64,000 nt of DNA from Boseongicola sp. H5 (lineage in GTDB: Bacteria; Pseudomonadota; Alphaproteobacteria; Rhodobacterales; Rhodobacteraceae), in assembly GCA_020622165.1 (NCBI GenBank), contig JACNMN010000001.1, forward strand, positions 558,001-622,000, given 5' to 3'. Positions 1 through 9,222 of this stretch are shown here, piece by piece. The notes beneath the pieces are model-generated. The model worked only from the letters and a program-made list of their open reading frames with translations, made no database searches and was not told the DNA's origin. A program made the translations under genes and the position numbers. The number at the start of each line of letters is the position of its first letter. Position 1 is the first letter of the stretch.

Positions 1-816
1 GTCGGCGGCAAACAGGCCCGGCCCGATGGCGGGTATTCGCAACCGGTCTGGTCCGCCAAGGGCAGGCTTCTTGGTCATATGGGGCTGGGCACTCGCAAGG
101 ACATCCGCAACGCGGTGGAGGCCGCCCGGGGCGCAGCGGGATGGGCCCGAACCACGGGCCATCTTCGCGCGCAGATCCTCTATTACATCGGCGAGAACCT
201 GTCCGCACGGTCAGCGGAATTCGCGGCCCGCATCCGCGACCTGACCGGCGTGAATGCTAAAACCGCCGACGCAGAGGTGGATGTGGCCATCGACCGGCTC
301 TTCACCTACGCGGCATGGGCCGACAAGTTCGACGGCACTGCGAAATCCGTCCCGATCCGGGGTATCGCGCTGGCGATGACCGAACCGGTCGGTGTGATCG
401 GCGCGCTGGCACCCGACGATGCGCCGCTTCTGGGGGCGCTTTCCCTTATCGCGCCCGCCATCGCCATGGGCAACCGGATCGTCCTGGTGCCCAGCTATGC
501 GGCCCCGCTTGCCGCCACCGATCTCTATCAGGTGCTCGACACGTCGGATCTGCCCGGCGGTGTGGTCAACATCGTAACCGGCGACCCAGCCGATCTGGCC
601 GAACCGCTTGCCGGTCACATGGACGTGGACGCGATCTGGGCCTTCACGCCCCATGTCGGGGCCGAGGCCGTCGAAAAAGCCTCCGCCTCCAATCTCAAAC
701 GAAGCTGGGTGCATGACGGGCGTGGGATCGACTGGATGGGCAAATCGGGCGAAGGCAGGCGCTTCCTGCAGGCCGCCACAGAGGTCAAGACGATCTGGGT
801 GCCCTACGGCGAGTAA
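1..816 (+). CDS. Aldehyde dehydrogenase family protein, C-terminal part (5' end outside window)
   Basis: The frame is open from the first base, so only the last 271 residues of a longer protein are seen. They resemble the NAD-binding part of an aldehyde dehydrogenase: a helical N-terminal stretch, then EPVGVIGALAPDDAPL, then a GN-I-VLVPS segment and LPGGVVNIVTG. After this module the catalytic domain does not follow; the chain ends about 60 residues later with WVPYGE, and I see no catalytic Cys in a GQxC setting or general-base Glu. This fits the long Rhodobacterales ALDH proteins with a complete first module and a truncated, probably structural second one; the upstream part is inferred. Substrate unknown. 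It converges on the DUF1523 gene. Confidence 0.85.
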   Translation, partial: VGGKQARPDGGYSQPVWSAKGRLLGHMGLGTRKDIRNAVEAARGAAGWARTTGHLRAQILYYIGENLSARSAEFAARIRDLTGVNAKTADAEVDVAIDRLFTYAAWADKFDGTAKSVPIRGIALAMTEPVGVIGALAPDDAPLLGALSLIAPAIAMGNRIVLVPSYAAPLAATDLYQVLDTSDLPGGVVNIVTGDPADLAEPLAGHMDVDAIWAFTPHVGAEAVEKASASNLKRSWVHDGRGIDWMGKSGEGRRFLQAATEVKTIWVPYGE

Positions 817-830
817 GATACCGGAGCGAC

Positions 831-911
831 GGAAATCCTGCCCAGCCGGGACGGCCATCTCCGGCCGGGCTATCCGTGACGCAGCGAACCGATGGAAACC
901 CTGCCCAGCCG
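831..911. repeat. Two near-identical 18-base direct repeats in a convergent intergenic gap
   Basis: Bases 831-848 and 894-911 match at 17 of 18 positions (core CCTGCCCAGCCG). Between them lies a GC-rich imperfect hairpin around 840-870. The gap separates the ALDH gene from the convergent DUF1523 gene, so the hairpin may act as a terminator; no T-tract supports this. Confidence 0.5.
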
Positions 912-929
912 TCGTACCCGGCCCGCGCG

Positions 930-1535
930 TCACCGACGCCCGGCCATCCAGTCTCGCAGCTTTGCCCAGCGCACGGCGGTTCGATCCACCGTCGGTTCAA
1001 TCACCCGGTCCTCGAACCGTTCCCACATGCGCCAGATGAAGAACAGGAGCAGCGCCAGAAGCGCCAGAATGATGACATTGAGCCACGGGAACAGGCTGAC
1101 ATCGGGGCCGTCCACCGGTCTCAGCGCGACGGCATTGGGATAGGTGGACAGAAACCGCGACCGCCAGCCGTAGTGGGTGATGGCGACCCATTGCGGGTCA
1201 GCCGCCGTCGAGCTCAGATTGCTGGCCTCGGCCTGCAGGTCGGCACTGTCCAGCTTGAAATATGGCGGCCAGCCAAATCCGGTATCCTCGTTTCGATAGA
1301 CCATGACCGACCCGTCTTCCCGGATCGTGTTGATCAGCCTCAGATCGCGATTGCCGCTATCGGCGTTGCCGCTGTCGGGTTGGGCGTAGAAAATCCTGTT
1401 CCAGCCCGAAAAATCCTGCCGGATGATCTCCGTGTCGGTGATCCGCGCGATGTCACGGCCCGGTAGCGTGTAATGCATGAAGCCGCCGATGATCAGCGCC
1501 AAAATCAGCAGAAAGATTATTCGCGGCCAGCGCAT
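930..1535 (-). CDS. DUF1523 family membrane-anchored protein
   Basis: A 201-residue protein with one N-terminal membrane segment (about residues 5-24), an extracytoplasmic domain of roughly 120 residues, and a second hydrophobic segment near residues 150-171 followed by a basic-acidic tail. The start of the soluble domain (LPGRDIARITDTEIIR) is typical of DUF1523 proteins in Rhodobacterales, whose function is unknown. It lies 17 bases downstream of another small membrane-protein gene on the same strand, so the two are probably co-transcribed. The family name comes from pattern recognition, not a search. Confidence 0.75.
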   Translation of the reverse strand: MRWPRIIFLLILALIIGGFMHYTLPGRDIARITDTEIIRQDFSGWNRIFYAQPDSGNADSGNRDLRLINTIREDGSVMVYRNEDTGFGWPPYFKLDSADLQAEASNLSSTAADPQWVAITHYGWRSRFLSTYPNAVALRPVDGPDVSLFPWLNVIILALLALLLFFIWRMWERFEDRVIEPTVDRTAVRWAKLRDWMAGRR

Positions 1536-1552
1536 GGCTCAGTGCCCCTCGT

Positions 1553-1813
1553 TCAATTGGTAACGTACACAAACACGCTCAGCGCGGTGATCGGCAGCAC
1601 GTAGACGAAGAGGATCAGCCACCTGCTGATCCGTCGCGCCTTGGGGGCCACGCGCTCGTCGACCCATGTATCCCGGTCACCCGGCCGACCTTCCATCACC
1701 CAGTCTTCCTCAAGCCGTTCGCGCACGCCCGAACGCCAGTAGAGGAACACGCAGACATACACCAATGTCAGTACAACAATAAGGATGATCGCCATCCGGC
1801 CGATATTCAGCAT
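1553..1813 (-). CDS. Small two-helix membrane protein, unknown function
   Basis: Starting at the ATG at 1811-1813 gives 86 residues (MLNIGRMAIIL...). There are two membrane segments, about residues 8-26 and 64-84, joined by a hydrophilic loop rich in Glu, Arg and Asp that contains two Trp residues. A longer frame upstream exists but has no membrane-protein character. Hairpin topology with both ends on one side is likely. It directly precedes the DUF1523 gene. No family recognised; the paired arrangement suggests the two membrane proteins work together. Confidence 0.65.
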   Translation of the reverse strand: MLNIGRMAIILIVVLTLVYVCVFLYWRSGVRERLEEDWVMEGRPGDRDTWVDERVAPKARRISRWLILFVYVLPITALSVFVYVTN

Positions 1814-1916
1814 GCAGCACTCCCGGTCTCGCGCGTTTTCATAACCCCTTATATGGGGGCCCGAAAGGGCTTTGGCAGGGCTTGCGGCGCAAGTCTCATC
1901 AGCGCAAGTTGCAAAA

Positions 1917-3200
1917 ATGACCGACAGCACCCGCCTTTTCGACGAAATCGCCGCCCGCCGTGACGATCTGATCGCACTGACCCAGGATCTGATCCGCATT
2001 CCCACGCTGAACCCGCCCGGTCGCAACTACCGGGAGATTTGCGACTATCTCTCCGCGCGGTTGAGCCGTTCGGGCTTTGCCGTCGAACTGATCCGCGCCG
2101 TCGGCGCACCGGCGGATAGCGAAACCCATCCGCGCTGGAACCTCGTCGCCCGCCACGAGGGGCGAACGCCCGGGGACTGCGTTCATTTCAACTCCCACCA
2201 TGACGTGGTCGAGATCGGCCATGGCTGGACGATGGAACCCTTTGGCGGCCAGATGAAGGATGGCCGGATCTACGGGCGCGGCGCCTGCGACATGAAAGGC
2301 GGGCTCGCCACCTCGATCATCGCCGCGGAGGCGTTCATAGCGGCCTGTCCGGACTATCGCGGAGCCATCGAGATCAGCGCGACGGCGGATGAGGAATCGG
2401 GCGGCTTCGGCGGTGTCGCGTATCTGGCCGAACAGGGATATTTCGACCCGTCACGGGTGCAGCATGTGATTATCCCCGAGCCGCTCAACAAGGATCGGAT
2501 CTGCCTTGGCCACCGGGGCGTCTGGTGGGCGGAGATCGAAACCCATGGCCGGATCGCCCATGGCTCGATGCCGTTTCTGGGCGACTGCGCGGTTCGCCAC
2601 ATGGGCGCGGTTCTCGAAGAGATGGAGCGGCATCTGTTCCCGCTTCTGGCCAGCAAGCGCACGGCGATGCCGGTGGTGCCGGACGGGGCCCGGCAGTCCA
2701 CGCTCAACATCAATGCGATCCATGGCGGCGAGCCGGTGCAGGAGGAAGGCTACACAGGCTTCCCCTCTCCCTGCGTGCCGGATCGGTGCCGGATCACCAT
2801 AGATCGCCGCTTCCTCATAGAAGAGGATATCTCGGAGGTGAGAGCCGAAATCACCGCAATGCTGGAGAAGATCAAGGCGGAACGTCCGAAGTTCAGCTAT
2901 GAGATCCGCGACCTGTTCGAGGTCCAGCCGACAATGACGGACGAAAATGCCCCGGTGGTCAGAACCGTGCAGGCCGCCATCGAAAAGGTGCTGTCGAAAC
3001 AGGCTGAGTTCGTGGTTTCCCCCGGAACGTATGACCAGAAACATATCGACCGGATCGGCCGGCTGAAAAACTGTATCGCATACGGGCCCGGTATTCTCGA
3101 TCTGGCTCATCAACCCGATGAATGGATCGGCATCGATGACATGGCCGACAGCGCCAAGGTCATGGCGCTGACGCTGATGGAGTTGCTGGGCAACGGCTAA
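1917..3200 (+). CDS. M20 family ArgE/DapE-type deacylase/desuccinylase
   Basis: A 427-residue metallo-hydrolase of the M20 family, the group of acetylornithine deacetylase and succinyl-diaminopimelate desuccinylase. Visible metal-binding signatures are FNSHHDVVE, the GRGACDMKGG motif (bridging Asp) and TADEESGG (catalytic Glu pair). A dimerisation domain sits in the middle and a C-terminal His-containing segment (GILDLAHQPDEW) closes the site. The start at 1917 gives MTDSTRLFDEIAARR, the usual beginning of the domain; an in-frame upstream extension looks non-conserved. The gene stands alone, so the substrate (an N-acylated amino acid or dipeptide) cannot be set from context. Confidence 0.85.
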   Translation: MTDSTRLFDEIAARRDDLIALTQDLIRIPTLNPPGRNYREICDYLSARLSRSGFAVELIRAVGAPADSETHPRWNLVARHEGRTPGDCVHFNSHHDVVEIGHGWTMEPFGGQMKDGRIYGRGACDMKGGLATSIIAAEAFIAACPDYRGAIEISATADEESGGFGGVAYLAEQGYFDPSRVQHVIIPEPLNKDRICLGHRGVWWAEIETHGRIAHGSMPFLGDCAVRHMGAVLEEMERHLFPLLASKRTAMPVVPDGARQSTLNINAIHGGEPVQEEGYTGFPSPCVPDRCRITIDRRFLIEEDISEVRAEITAMLEKIKAERPKFSYEIRDLFEVQPTMTDENAPVVRTVQAAIEKVLSKQAEFVVSPGTYDQKHIDRIGRLKNCIAYGPGILDLAHQPDEWIGIDDMADSAKVMALTLMELLGNG

Positions 3201-3256
3201 GGTGGCAACTCAGCAGGAGTGCATGCCCCCCGTCACCGCCGCAGAGCAGATTGGGC

Positions 3257-3273
3257 GACCTGCCCGGCAGGTC
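3257..3273. terminator. Short perfect hairpin between convergent M20 and tolB genes
   Basis: A perfect 7-base-pair stem (GACCTGC / GCAGGTC) with a CCG loop lies in the 80-base gap where two genes converge. There is no T-run, so a role in termination is only plausible from position. Confidence 0.3.
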
Positions 3274-3280
3274 ATGCCGG

Positions 3281-4612
3281 CTAGGGCAAAAGAGGCGACC
3301 ATGCCGGATCGGAGGCCATGCCCGGCGTCGCCACCCTTTGCAGGTTGCGCCCCGAGATATCGACGGAATAAAGCGCGGGCGCACCATCGGCGCCGGCCGT
3401 TTCGCGAGTGAACATGATCACCCGGCCATTCGGCGCCCAGGTCGGGCCTTCGTCGAGGAAAGACGCGGTCAGCAACCGTTCCTCGGACCCGTCGGTGCGC
3501 ATCACGCCGATATGGAACCGGCCCGCGTTCTGGAAGGTGAACGCGATCAGATCCCCGCGCGGGGACCAGACGGGCGTGCCATAGCGCCCGACCTGGCCCT
3601 GGCTGATCCGGCGCGCCTCGCCACCGCTGGCGGGCATCACATAGATCTGCTGGCGGCCCGAACGGTCGCTTTCGAACACGATCTGGCTGCCATCGGGGGA
3701 AAAGCTGGGCGCGGTCTCGATCGACGGCGCCTCGGTCAGCCGCGTTCGCTGGCCGGTGTTGAGATCGTAGAGATAGATATCGGTGTTGCCGCCCGATTCC
3801 TCGGAATAGACGATCCTGTTGCCATCCGGAGAAAAGCGCGGGGCGAACGACATGGTATCCGGCAGCCCTTCGAGCTGGCGGCGCTGCACCGTGGCCACAT
3901 CAAGCAGGTAGACGCGCGGAAAGCCGCTTTCGTAGCTGGTGAAGATCACCCGGTCGCCATTGGGCGAAAAGCGCGGGGCCAGCACGATGTTCCGGCTGTC
4001 GGTCAGATACTGCACATTCGCACCATCGTAATCCATGATCGCGAGCCGCTTCAGACGGGCATTCTTGGGGCCGGTTTCGGAAATGAAGGCGACACGGGTG
4101 TCGAAATACCCACCCTCGCCGGTGATCCGTTCATAGACCTGATCGGCCACGTTATGGGCCATCCGCCGCCAGCTGTCCGGGGACCCCACGAATTGCAGCC
4201 CCTCGCCCAGTTGCTGGTCGGCGAACACGTCGAACAGCCGGAACCGCACCACAAGTTGCCCATTGGCGGTCTGTTCGACAGATCCGGTGATCAGCGCCTG
4301 CGCGTTGATCGCCTTCCAGTCCGCATATTGAACCGGGCTGTCGAAGCTGGTGATGGTGGAGATGTACGCGCTGGACGGGATCTCCCGGAACAGCCCGGTG
4401 CCCCGCAGATCGGCGGAGATCACACGGGTGATATCCTGCGCCACGTCGGCGGCAGCTGCGTTTTCGGCGATGAACACCGGGGCCGCGAAGGGCAGCGGTT
4501 CGATCACGCCTTCGGTGATTTCGATGCGCAGCGGGCCGGGGCTGCTCTGAGCCATGGCGGATGTGGCAAGTGCCAGACCTACGGCCAGACAGGTGATCAG
4601 AAAGCGGATCAT
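3281..4612 (-). CDS. tolB: Tol-Pal system beta-propeller protein TolB
   Basis: 443 residues with a Sec signal peptide ([22 protein letters not shown] region, about 21 residues), an N-terminal alpha/beta domain (about 25-160) and a C-terminal six-bladed propeller with repeated FSPDG..I.F.S blades. TolB is periplasmic and links Tol to Pal during outer-membrane constriction at division. Its ATG overlaps the tolA stop in an ATGA, showing translational coupling. Unusually, no pal or cpoB gene follows: the next gene downstream is on the opposite strand. Confidence 0.95.
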   Translation of the reverse strand: MIRFLITCLAVGLALATSAMAQSSPGPLRIEITEGVIEPLPFAAPVFIAENAAAADVAQDITRVISADLRGTGLFREIPSSAYISTITSFDSPVQYADWKAINAQALITGSVEQTANGQLVVRFRLFDVFADQQLGEGLQFVGSPDSWRRMAHNVADQVYERITGEGGYFDTRVAFISETGPKNARLKRLAIMDYDGANVQYLTDSRNIVLAPRFSPNGDRVIFTSYESGFPRVYLLDVATVQRRQLEGLPDTMSFAPRFSPDGNRIVYSEESGGNTDIYLYDLNTGQRTRLTEAPSIETAPSFSPDGSQIVFESDRSGRQQIYVMPASGGEARRISQGQVGRYGTPVWSPRGDLIAFTFQNAGRFHIGVMRTDGSEERLLTASFLDEGPTWAPNGRVIMFTRETAGADGAPALYSVDISGRNLQRVATPGMASDPAWSPLLP

Positions 4613-5736
4613 CGCAACCTCATTCCTTCAGGATTAAATACCATTTCTACGCTCCGCCAGTGGTCATAGCTTTCCTCCGGCAGATCAAATCCGTTCGCCC
4701 CGCAGCGGATGATCGCCCGGCGCGCGGCCTCGAACGCCTGATTGGCGCCCGAGTTGGTGCCGCCCGTCGCCTCGATCAGACGGATCGAGCCTGTCTCCGG
4801 GCGTCCGTCGCGCGCCATGTCGACGCCAACCACCACGGTGGTCTGCAACGCGTCGGACGACAGTGAGCCGACATTCCAGCATTGCTGCACCGCGATCCGG
4901 AAGCCGTCGCGCTGACCGGCGGTCAGCGGCGGGCCGGCGGGCTGCGCAGGCCCTGTCGGGGCGGGTGCGCTGGCCGCCTCGGCCACCGCATCGGCGATGG
5001 CGGCAGCAAGCGGATCTTCTTCGGCCACGGGCGGGGCCGTCTCGGCGGGCGCAGGGGCGGCGGTTTCGACAGAGGCCGGGCGATCGGGCCGCGCCGTGGG
5101 GCGGACGGAGGCCTGCGGCGCGATGCTGCCCGCCGAAGGCTCTTCCGCCTCGGTCACGATCTCTGTCGTCGCCTCCTCGGGCGCGCTCGGCGTGACCTCC
5201 TCCACCGGAGCATCGGAGGGCTCGGGCGTTGTCGGCTGTTCCACGACGTCGGGCGCCGTTTCGACCTCTGGCTCCGGCACGGGCGCGGGTGTGGGTGCGA
5301 CGCGCGGCGCCTCCTGCGGCGTCGGCGTGGCGGAGGGCGCGGCGGTCGGGTCGCCCTGCGGCGGGCTCGGCAGCGCGGCGATATCGTCGGTCACCTCGGC
5401 CTGAGGCGTTTGCAGATCTGCGACATCCGGGGTGGCCTCGGCCTCGGGCGGCGCGGTTTCGGCGGGTTGGGCCACCTCGGGCGCCGGCGCTTCGGCCTCT
5501 GGCGGGCGGGGGGTGGGCGTCGGGCTCGTCACCTCGGGCGCGGCGGGCGTATCGGTCACCGGGGCCGCGGGCGCGGTTTGCGGGCGTGTCATCGCATCGA
5601 ATTCCGACGTGCTGATGATGCTGACACCGGTCACCTGAAACTCCACAGGGTCGCTTTCGCGCACGATGCCGCCGATCGCCACCCAGACGATAAGGCCAAT
5701 ATGCATGCCAGCGGAGGCGTAGAGGGACCGGCGCAT
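4609..5736 (-). CDS. tolA: TolA / TonB-like energy-transducing protein
   Basis: About 375 residues: a short cytoplasmic start, one membrane segment (about residues 10-28), a long low-complexity periplasmic arm rich in Pro, Ala, Glu and Val (about 45-280), and a globular C-terminal domain of about 95 residues with the TolA-like pair of Cys and a [11 protein letters not shown] strand. It carries proton-motive energy from TolQR to the outer-membrane Tol partners. I chose ATG at 5736; a GTG at 5742, closer to a G-rich stretch, is also possible. It begins next to the tolR stop and overlaps tolB by 4 bases. Confidence 0.9.
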   Translation of the reverse strand: MRRSLYASAGMHIGLIVWVAIGGIVRESDPVEFQVTGVSIISTSEFDAMTRPQTAPAAPVTDTPAAPEVTSPTPTPRPPEAEAPAPEVAQPAETAPPEAEATPDVADLQTPQAEVTDDIAALPSPPQGDPTAAPSATPTPQEAPRVAPTPAPVPEPEVETAPDVVEQPTTPEPSDAPVEEVTPSAPEEATTEIVTEAEEPSAGSIAPQASVRPTARPDRPASVETAAPAPAETAPPVAEEDPLAAAIADAVAEAASAPAPTGPAQPAGPPLTAGQRDGFRIAVQQCWNVGSLSSDALQTTVVVGVDMARDGRPETGSIRLIEATGGTNSGANQAFEAARRAIIRCGANGFDLPEESYDHWRSVEMVFNPEGMRLR

Positions 5737-5743
5737 CGCCACA

Positions 5744-6217
5744 TCACCCCCCCGACCCGTCGAGCGCGGGGCCACCGGCATCGGTGACAAGCCCGATCTC
5801 GCGGAAACCTCCGGCATTGAGCGCGCCCATGACCTGCATCACCTGTTCATAGGGGATCGATCCGTCGGCACGAAGAAAGACCTGATTGCCATCACGTTCC
5901 GCGGCAATCGCCTGCAGCCGCGGGATCAGATCCGCAAGCGGCACCTCGGTGGTTTGGATCATCACCCGGCCATCCGCGGCCAGCGTGATCGACAGCGGCT
6001 CCTCCTCATCGCCGGGCAACGCCTCCGCCGCCGTTTCCGGCAGTTCGACCGGGACGCCGACCGTCATCAGGGGGGCCGCCACCATGAAGATGATCAGCAA
6101 ACACAGCATCACGTCCACAAAAGGCGTGACGTTGATCTCGGACATCGGCTTCGAGCCGCCGCCCCGGCGGCCCCGCCTGCGCCCGCCCGATCCCTTCGTT
6201 GCGACATGCGCGCCCAT
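5744..6217 (-). CDS. tolR: Tol-Pal proton-channel protein TolR (ExbD family)
   Basis: 157 residues. A basic Gly/Arg-rich start is followed by SEINVTPFVDVMLCLLIIF, the ExbD/TolR membrane helix with its channel Asp, and then a periplasmic domain with a VQLP-like ELPE motif and a C-terminal EIGLVTD strand. With TolQ it forms the proton channel that drives TolA. It starts 3 bases after the tolQ stop and ends just before tolA. Confidence 0.95.
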   Translation of the reverse strand: MGAHVATKGSGGRRRGRRGGGSKPMSEINVTPFVDVMLCLLIIFMVAAPLMTVGVPVELPETAAEALPGDEEEPLSITLAADGRVMIQTTEVPLADLIPRLQAIAAERDGNQVFLRADGSIPYEQVMQVMGALNAGGFREIGLVTDAGGPALDGSGG

Positions 6218-6220
6218 GGC

Positions 6221-6913
6221 TCAATCCAACTGCCGTGAGAGAAGCGTGGAGAACTCATCGGCAAAGCCTTCGTAGCCGCCGATCAGCCGGTCCGCATCGG
6301 ACGAGAGCTTGTTGTAGAAAATGACCGCCGGGATGGCCGCCAGAAGGCCAAGCCCCGTCGCCAGAAGCGCCTCCGCGATGCCCGGTGCGACCACGGCGAG
6401 CGAGGTATTGCCCGAAATGGCAATCTCCTGAAACGACCGCATTATGCCCCAGACCGTGCCGAACAGGCCCACGAAAGGTGCCGTCGCCCCGGTCGTGGCC
6501 AGAAAGTTCAGCCCCGAGGTCAGGCGTTCGTTTTCCCGCGCGATGGCCACATCCATCGAGCGATCCACCCGCTGCTGAACACCGGGGATCAGCGCGCCAT
6601 CGTCCCGGAGGGACCGGCGCCATTCCGTCATCCCGGCCACGAACACCCGTTCCGACGCGCTGCGCGGCTGGTCGGCCACTTGGTCGTAAAGCTCGTCCAG
6701 CGGCTCCCCCGACCAGAATGCCGCGTCGAACGCCGCGGCGTTGCTGCGCGCCTTCCGGTACAGCGCGTATTTGGAAAAGGTAATCGCCCAAACCCAGACA
6801 GAGGCCACCATCAGGGCCACCATCACGAGTTGGACGGTCAAGGTTGCACGAAAGAAAAGCGCCAGAAGGGTAAAATCCGCCTCCTGCGCCATGCTTAGCG
6901 TCTCGGTTTCCAT
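6221..6913 (-). CDS. tolQ: Tol-Pal channel protein TolQ (MotA/TolQ/ExbB family)
   Basis: 230 residues with three membrane helices: one near residues 20-45 and two in the C-terminal half around FVGLFGTVWGIM and LAAIPAVIFYNK, the conserved MotA/TolQ/ExbB core. TolQ forms the pentamer around TolR in the inner membrane. The ATG at 6913 is preceded by AGGAAG at suitable spacing. It follows ybgC after about 108 bases and opens the tolQRAB run. Confidence 0.95.
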   Translation of the reverse strand: METETLSMAQEADFTLLALFFRATLTVQLVMVALMVASVWVWAITFSKYALYRKARSNAAAFDAAFWSGEPLDELYDQVADQPRSASERVFVAGMTEWRRSLRDDGALIPGVQQRVDRSMDVAIARENERLTSGLNFLATTGATAPFVGLFGTVWGIMRSFQEIAISGNTSLAVVAPGIAEALLATGLGLLAAIPAVIFYNKLSSDADRLIGGYEGFADEFSTLLSRQLD

Positions 6914-7021
6914 TGCCTGGTCTTCCTGCTTGCCCCAGCCCGGTTCGGGCGCGGTTGTCGATTGCGCCTCATTAAGGTCTCACATTAACAACTTGTAAGG
7001 GGGAACACCAATGATTGTGCG

Positions 7022-7435
7022 TCACCCCCGCGTGAGCACTGAAATTGTTTCAAGCTTTTGGCGAATATCCGCCGGGAGGCGCGTCGCCCGCCCCGCAGGT
7101 CCGATGCAGACCACGCTGACCCGGGCCTGAAAGATCAGCTGATCGCCGCGCAGCACAGTCTGCGGCATGTCGAACCGAGCGCCGGTCACACCGTCGAGCG
7201 TGGTTTCGACCACGAGTTCATCGTCGTAATGCGCGGCGGCAAGGTAATCCGCCTCGACCCGGCGCACGGCGAAAACGATACCCTGCGCGCGCTTCATCTC
7301 CGCCTGGTCGATCCCCGCCTCGCGCACCATTTCGGACCGGGCCCGTTCGATGAATTTCAGGTAATTGGCGTAATAGACCAGACCCGCAAGATCGGTGTCT
7401 TCGTAATAGACGCGGATGGGCCAGCGATGGATCAT
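7022..7435 (-). CDS. ybgC: Tol-Pal-associated acyl-CoA thioesterase YbgC
   Basis: 137-residue hotdog-fold thioesterase. The motif YYEDTDLAGLVYYANYL near the N-terminus holds the catalytic Asp (Asp15 by comparison with E. coli YbgC Asp18). It hydrolyses short or medium acyl-CoA or acyl-ACP in the cytoplasm and is nearly always the first gene of tol operons, as here. Its start overlaps the stop of the upstream gene by 4 bases (ATGA), tying it to the ruv genes as well. Confidence 0.93.
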   Translation of the reverse strand: MIHRWPIRVYYEDTDLAGLVYYANYLKFIERARSEMVREAGIDQAEMKRAQGIVFAVRRVEADYLAAAHYDDELVVETTLDGVTGARFDMPQTVLRGDQLIFQARVSVVCIGPAGRATRLPADIRQKLETISVLTRG

Positions 7436-8082
7436 TGGGCGGCTCCGATACGCGCGGCAAGGCGCAGGGCGTGAGAGGGATCGGCGGACATCTGTGGCAT
7501 CACCGGGTCATAGCTTGCGCGGATCACCCCGGCGATCCCGGGTTTGAGCAATGCCGGGCCGCCCGGGCGCAGGATCGCAAGGGGCGATGTTCCGACAAAG
7601 GCGGTATCCGACCACAAAACGATGGTCTGCACCATCTGCGACAAGGCGATGGTTTCGGCGGCGGCCTCCCGCATTGCGGCGTCCATCCGGATGAAGACGA
7701 AGGCGGCCTTGATTGCCCCGCCCTCGTCGAAGCGAAAACTGCGGTACTGGTTTGCATCGGCCTCTTCAAGCCGCGCCACCAGCGGGCCCAGATCGGGGAT
7801 CAGACGGTCCAGATTCGGGGTCGCCGTCAGTTCACCCCATTCACGCAGAAAGAACACCATCAGATTGGCGCCCAGCTCCGGGTCGGTTTCGGCCATCCGA
7901 TGGTTAGCCAGCGTCACGATCGCCTCGACCGCGCCCTTGAACACCGCCACCGTGGCGTCATCCACACCGAAAACCACGGGCGCGATCGGCCGGCCCCACC
8001 GCGCGAAAAGATATTGCCCGTCCGACCGGGTGAAAAGCGCCCTGACGGCTTCGGCGGTCGGCGCGCTAGGATCCCCGGACAT
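7432..8082 (-). CDS. Conserved hypothetical protein between ruvB and ybgC
   Basis: 216 residues, soluble, with no signal peptide or membrane segment. It has mixed alpha/beta character and several short conserved-looking segments (YLFARWGRPIAPVVFGVDD, FFLREWGEL, VQTIVLWSDT). The position between ruvB and ybgC and the 4-base overlap with ybgC suggest a conserved member of this cluster in Rhodobacterales, but I do not recognise a family and do not assign a function. Confidence 0.8.
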   Translation of the reverse strand: MSGDPSAPTAEAVRALFTRSDGQYLFARWGRPIAPVVFGVDDATVAVFKGAVEAIVTLANHRMAETDPELGANLMVFFLREWGELTATPNLDRLIPDLGPLVARLEEADANQYRSFRFDEGGAIKAAFVFIRMDAAMREAAAETIALSQMVQTIVLWSDTAFVGTSPLAILRPGGPALLKPGIAGVIRASYDPVMPQMSADPSHALRLAARIGAAQ

Positions 8083-8127
8083 ATCAGTCTCCCTGCTTTT
8101 GCGATATCGACGCCGGATGCATCCGAA

Positions 8128-9168
8128 CTATCCCTCGAACAAATCGGTCTGATCCGGGCGTCTCGGGGCCTCAAGCCCCAGATGCGCCCAGCCTTTATGC
8201 GCCAGCATGCGCCCGCGCGGCGTCCGGGCGATCAGCCCCTGTTGCAGCAGGAACGGCTCGATCACCTCCTCGATCGCATCGCGGCTTTCCGACAAGGCGG
8301 CCGACAGCGTTTCGACCCCCACAGGTCCGCCCGCGTAATTCTCCGCCATCAACCGCAGATACCGCCGGTCGGCCCCGTCCAGACCCAGATGATCGACCCC
8401 CAGCCGGGTCAGCGCGCTGTCGGCGATGCTCCGCGTCAGCGTTCCATCCCCTTCGACCAGCGCGAAATCGACGACGCGCCGCAAAAGCCGCCCCGCGATC
8501 CGGGGTGTGCCCCGCGCCCGGCGGGCGATTTCAAGCGCCCCGTCAGCTTCGGTGGAAATCGCCAGCAGGCGTGCGCCCCGGGTGACGATCTCGTGCAGTT
8601 CCGCCACGGTGTAGAATTGCAGCCGGGTGGGAATGCCGAACCGGTCGCGCAGCGGTGTCGTCAACAGGCCAAGCCGCGTGGTCGCCCCCACCAGAGTGAA
8701 GGGCTGCAACTCGATACGCACGGTCCGTGCTGCGGGGCCCTCGCCGATCACCAGATCCAGCTCGAAATCCTCAAGCGCGGGATACAGCACCTCCTCCACC
8801 GCCGGGTTCAGCCGGTGGATCTCGTCGATGAACAGCACGTCACGCGGTTCCAGATTTGTCAGGATCGCGGCCAGATCCCCGGCGCGCGCCAGAACCGGGC
8901 CGGATGTCATGCGGAAATTCACACCCAGTTCGCGCGCCATGATCTGTGCCAGCGTGGTCTTGCCCAGCCCGGGGGGGCCGTGAAAGAGCACATGGTCCAT
9001 CGCCTCCCCCCGGCGCCTCGCGCTTTCGATGAAGACCGCGAGATTGGCGCGCGCCTCCTCCTGCCCGATGAACTCGGCCAATATCTGCGGGCGCAGCGCC
9101 CGGTCGGGGCTGTCCTCGCCGGGTTGGCGGTCGGGGCGGAGGGTCGGATCGGGTTCAGACATCTGCAT
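8128..9168 (-). CDS. ruvB: Holliday junction branch migration ATPase RuvB
   Basis: 346 residues, the normal length. Walker A is GPPGLGKTT (about 64-72), Walker B is DEIH, followed by sensor and arginine-finger regions ([17 protein letters not shown]) and the C-terminal winged helix (TPRGRMLA). RuvB is the hexameric motor that drives branch migration with RuvA. The start is MQMSEPDP; a second Met three codons in is an alternative. It sits 55 bases after ruvA on the same strand. Confidence 0.97.
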   Translation of the reverse strand: MQMSEPDPTLRPDRQPGEDSPDRALRPQILAEFIGQEEARANLAVFIESARRRGEAMDHVLFHGPPGLGKTTLAQIMARELGVNFRMTSGPVLARAGDLAAILTNLEPRDVLFIDEIHRLNPAVEEVLYPALEDFELDLVIGEGPAARTVRIELQPFTLVGATTRLGLLTTPLRDRFGIPTRLQFYTVAELHEIVTRGARLLAISTEADGALEIARRARGTPRIAGRLLRRVVDFALVEGDGTLTRSIADSALTRLGVDHLGLDGADRRYLRLMAENYAGGPVGVETLSAALSESRDAIEEVIEPFLLQQGLIARTPRGRMLAHKGWAHLGLEAPRRPDQTDLFEG

Positions 9169-9222
9169 CGGTTATGGCTGAGGCGCGGAAGTTCCGCCAG
9201 AGGCGGCCTTGCCCATGGCCGC

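Noticed and set aside
3251-4669. Long plus-strand open frame opposite tolB
   Set aside because: It mirrors the tolB codons in a high-GC genome, has His/Arg/Gly-rich composition and no recognisable domain.
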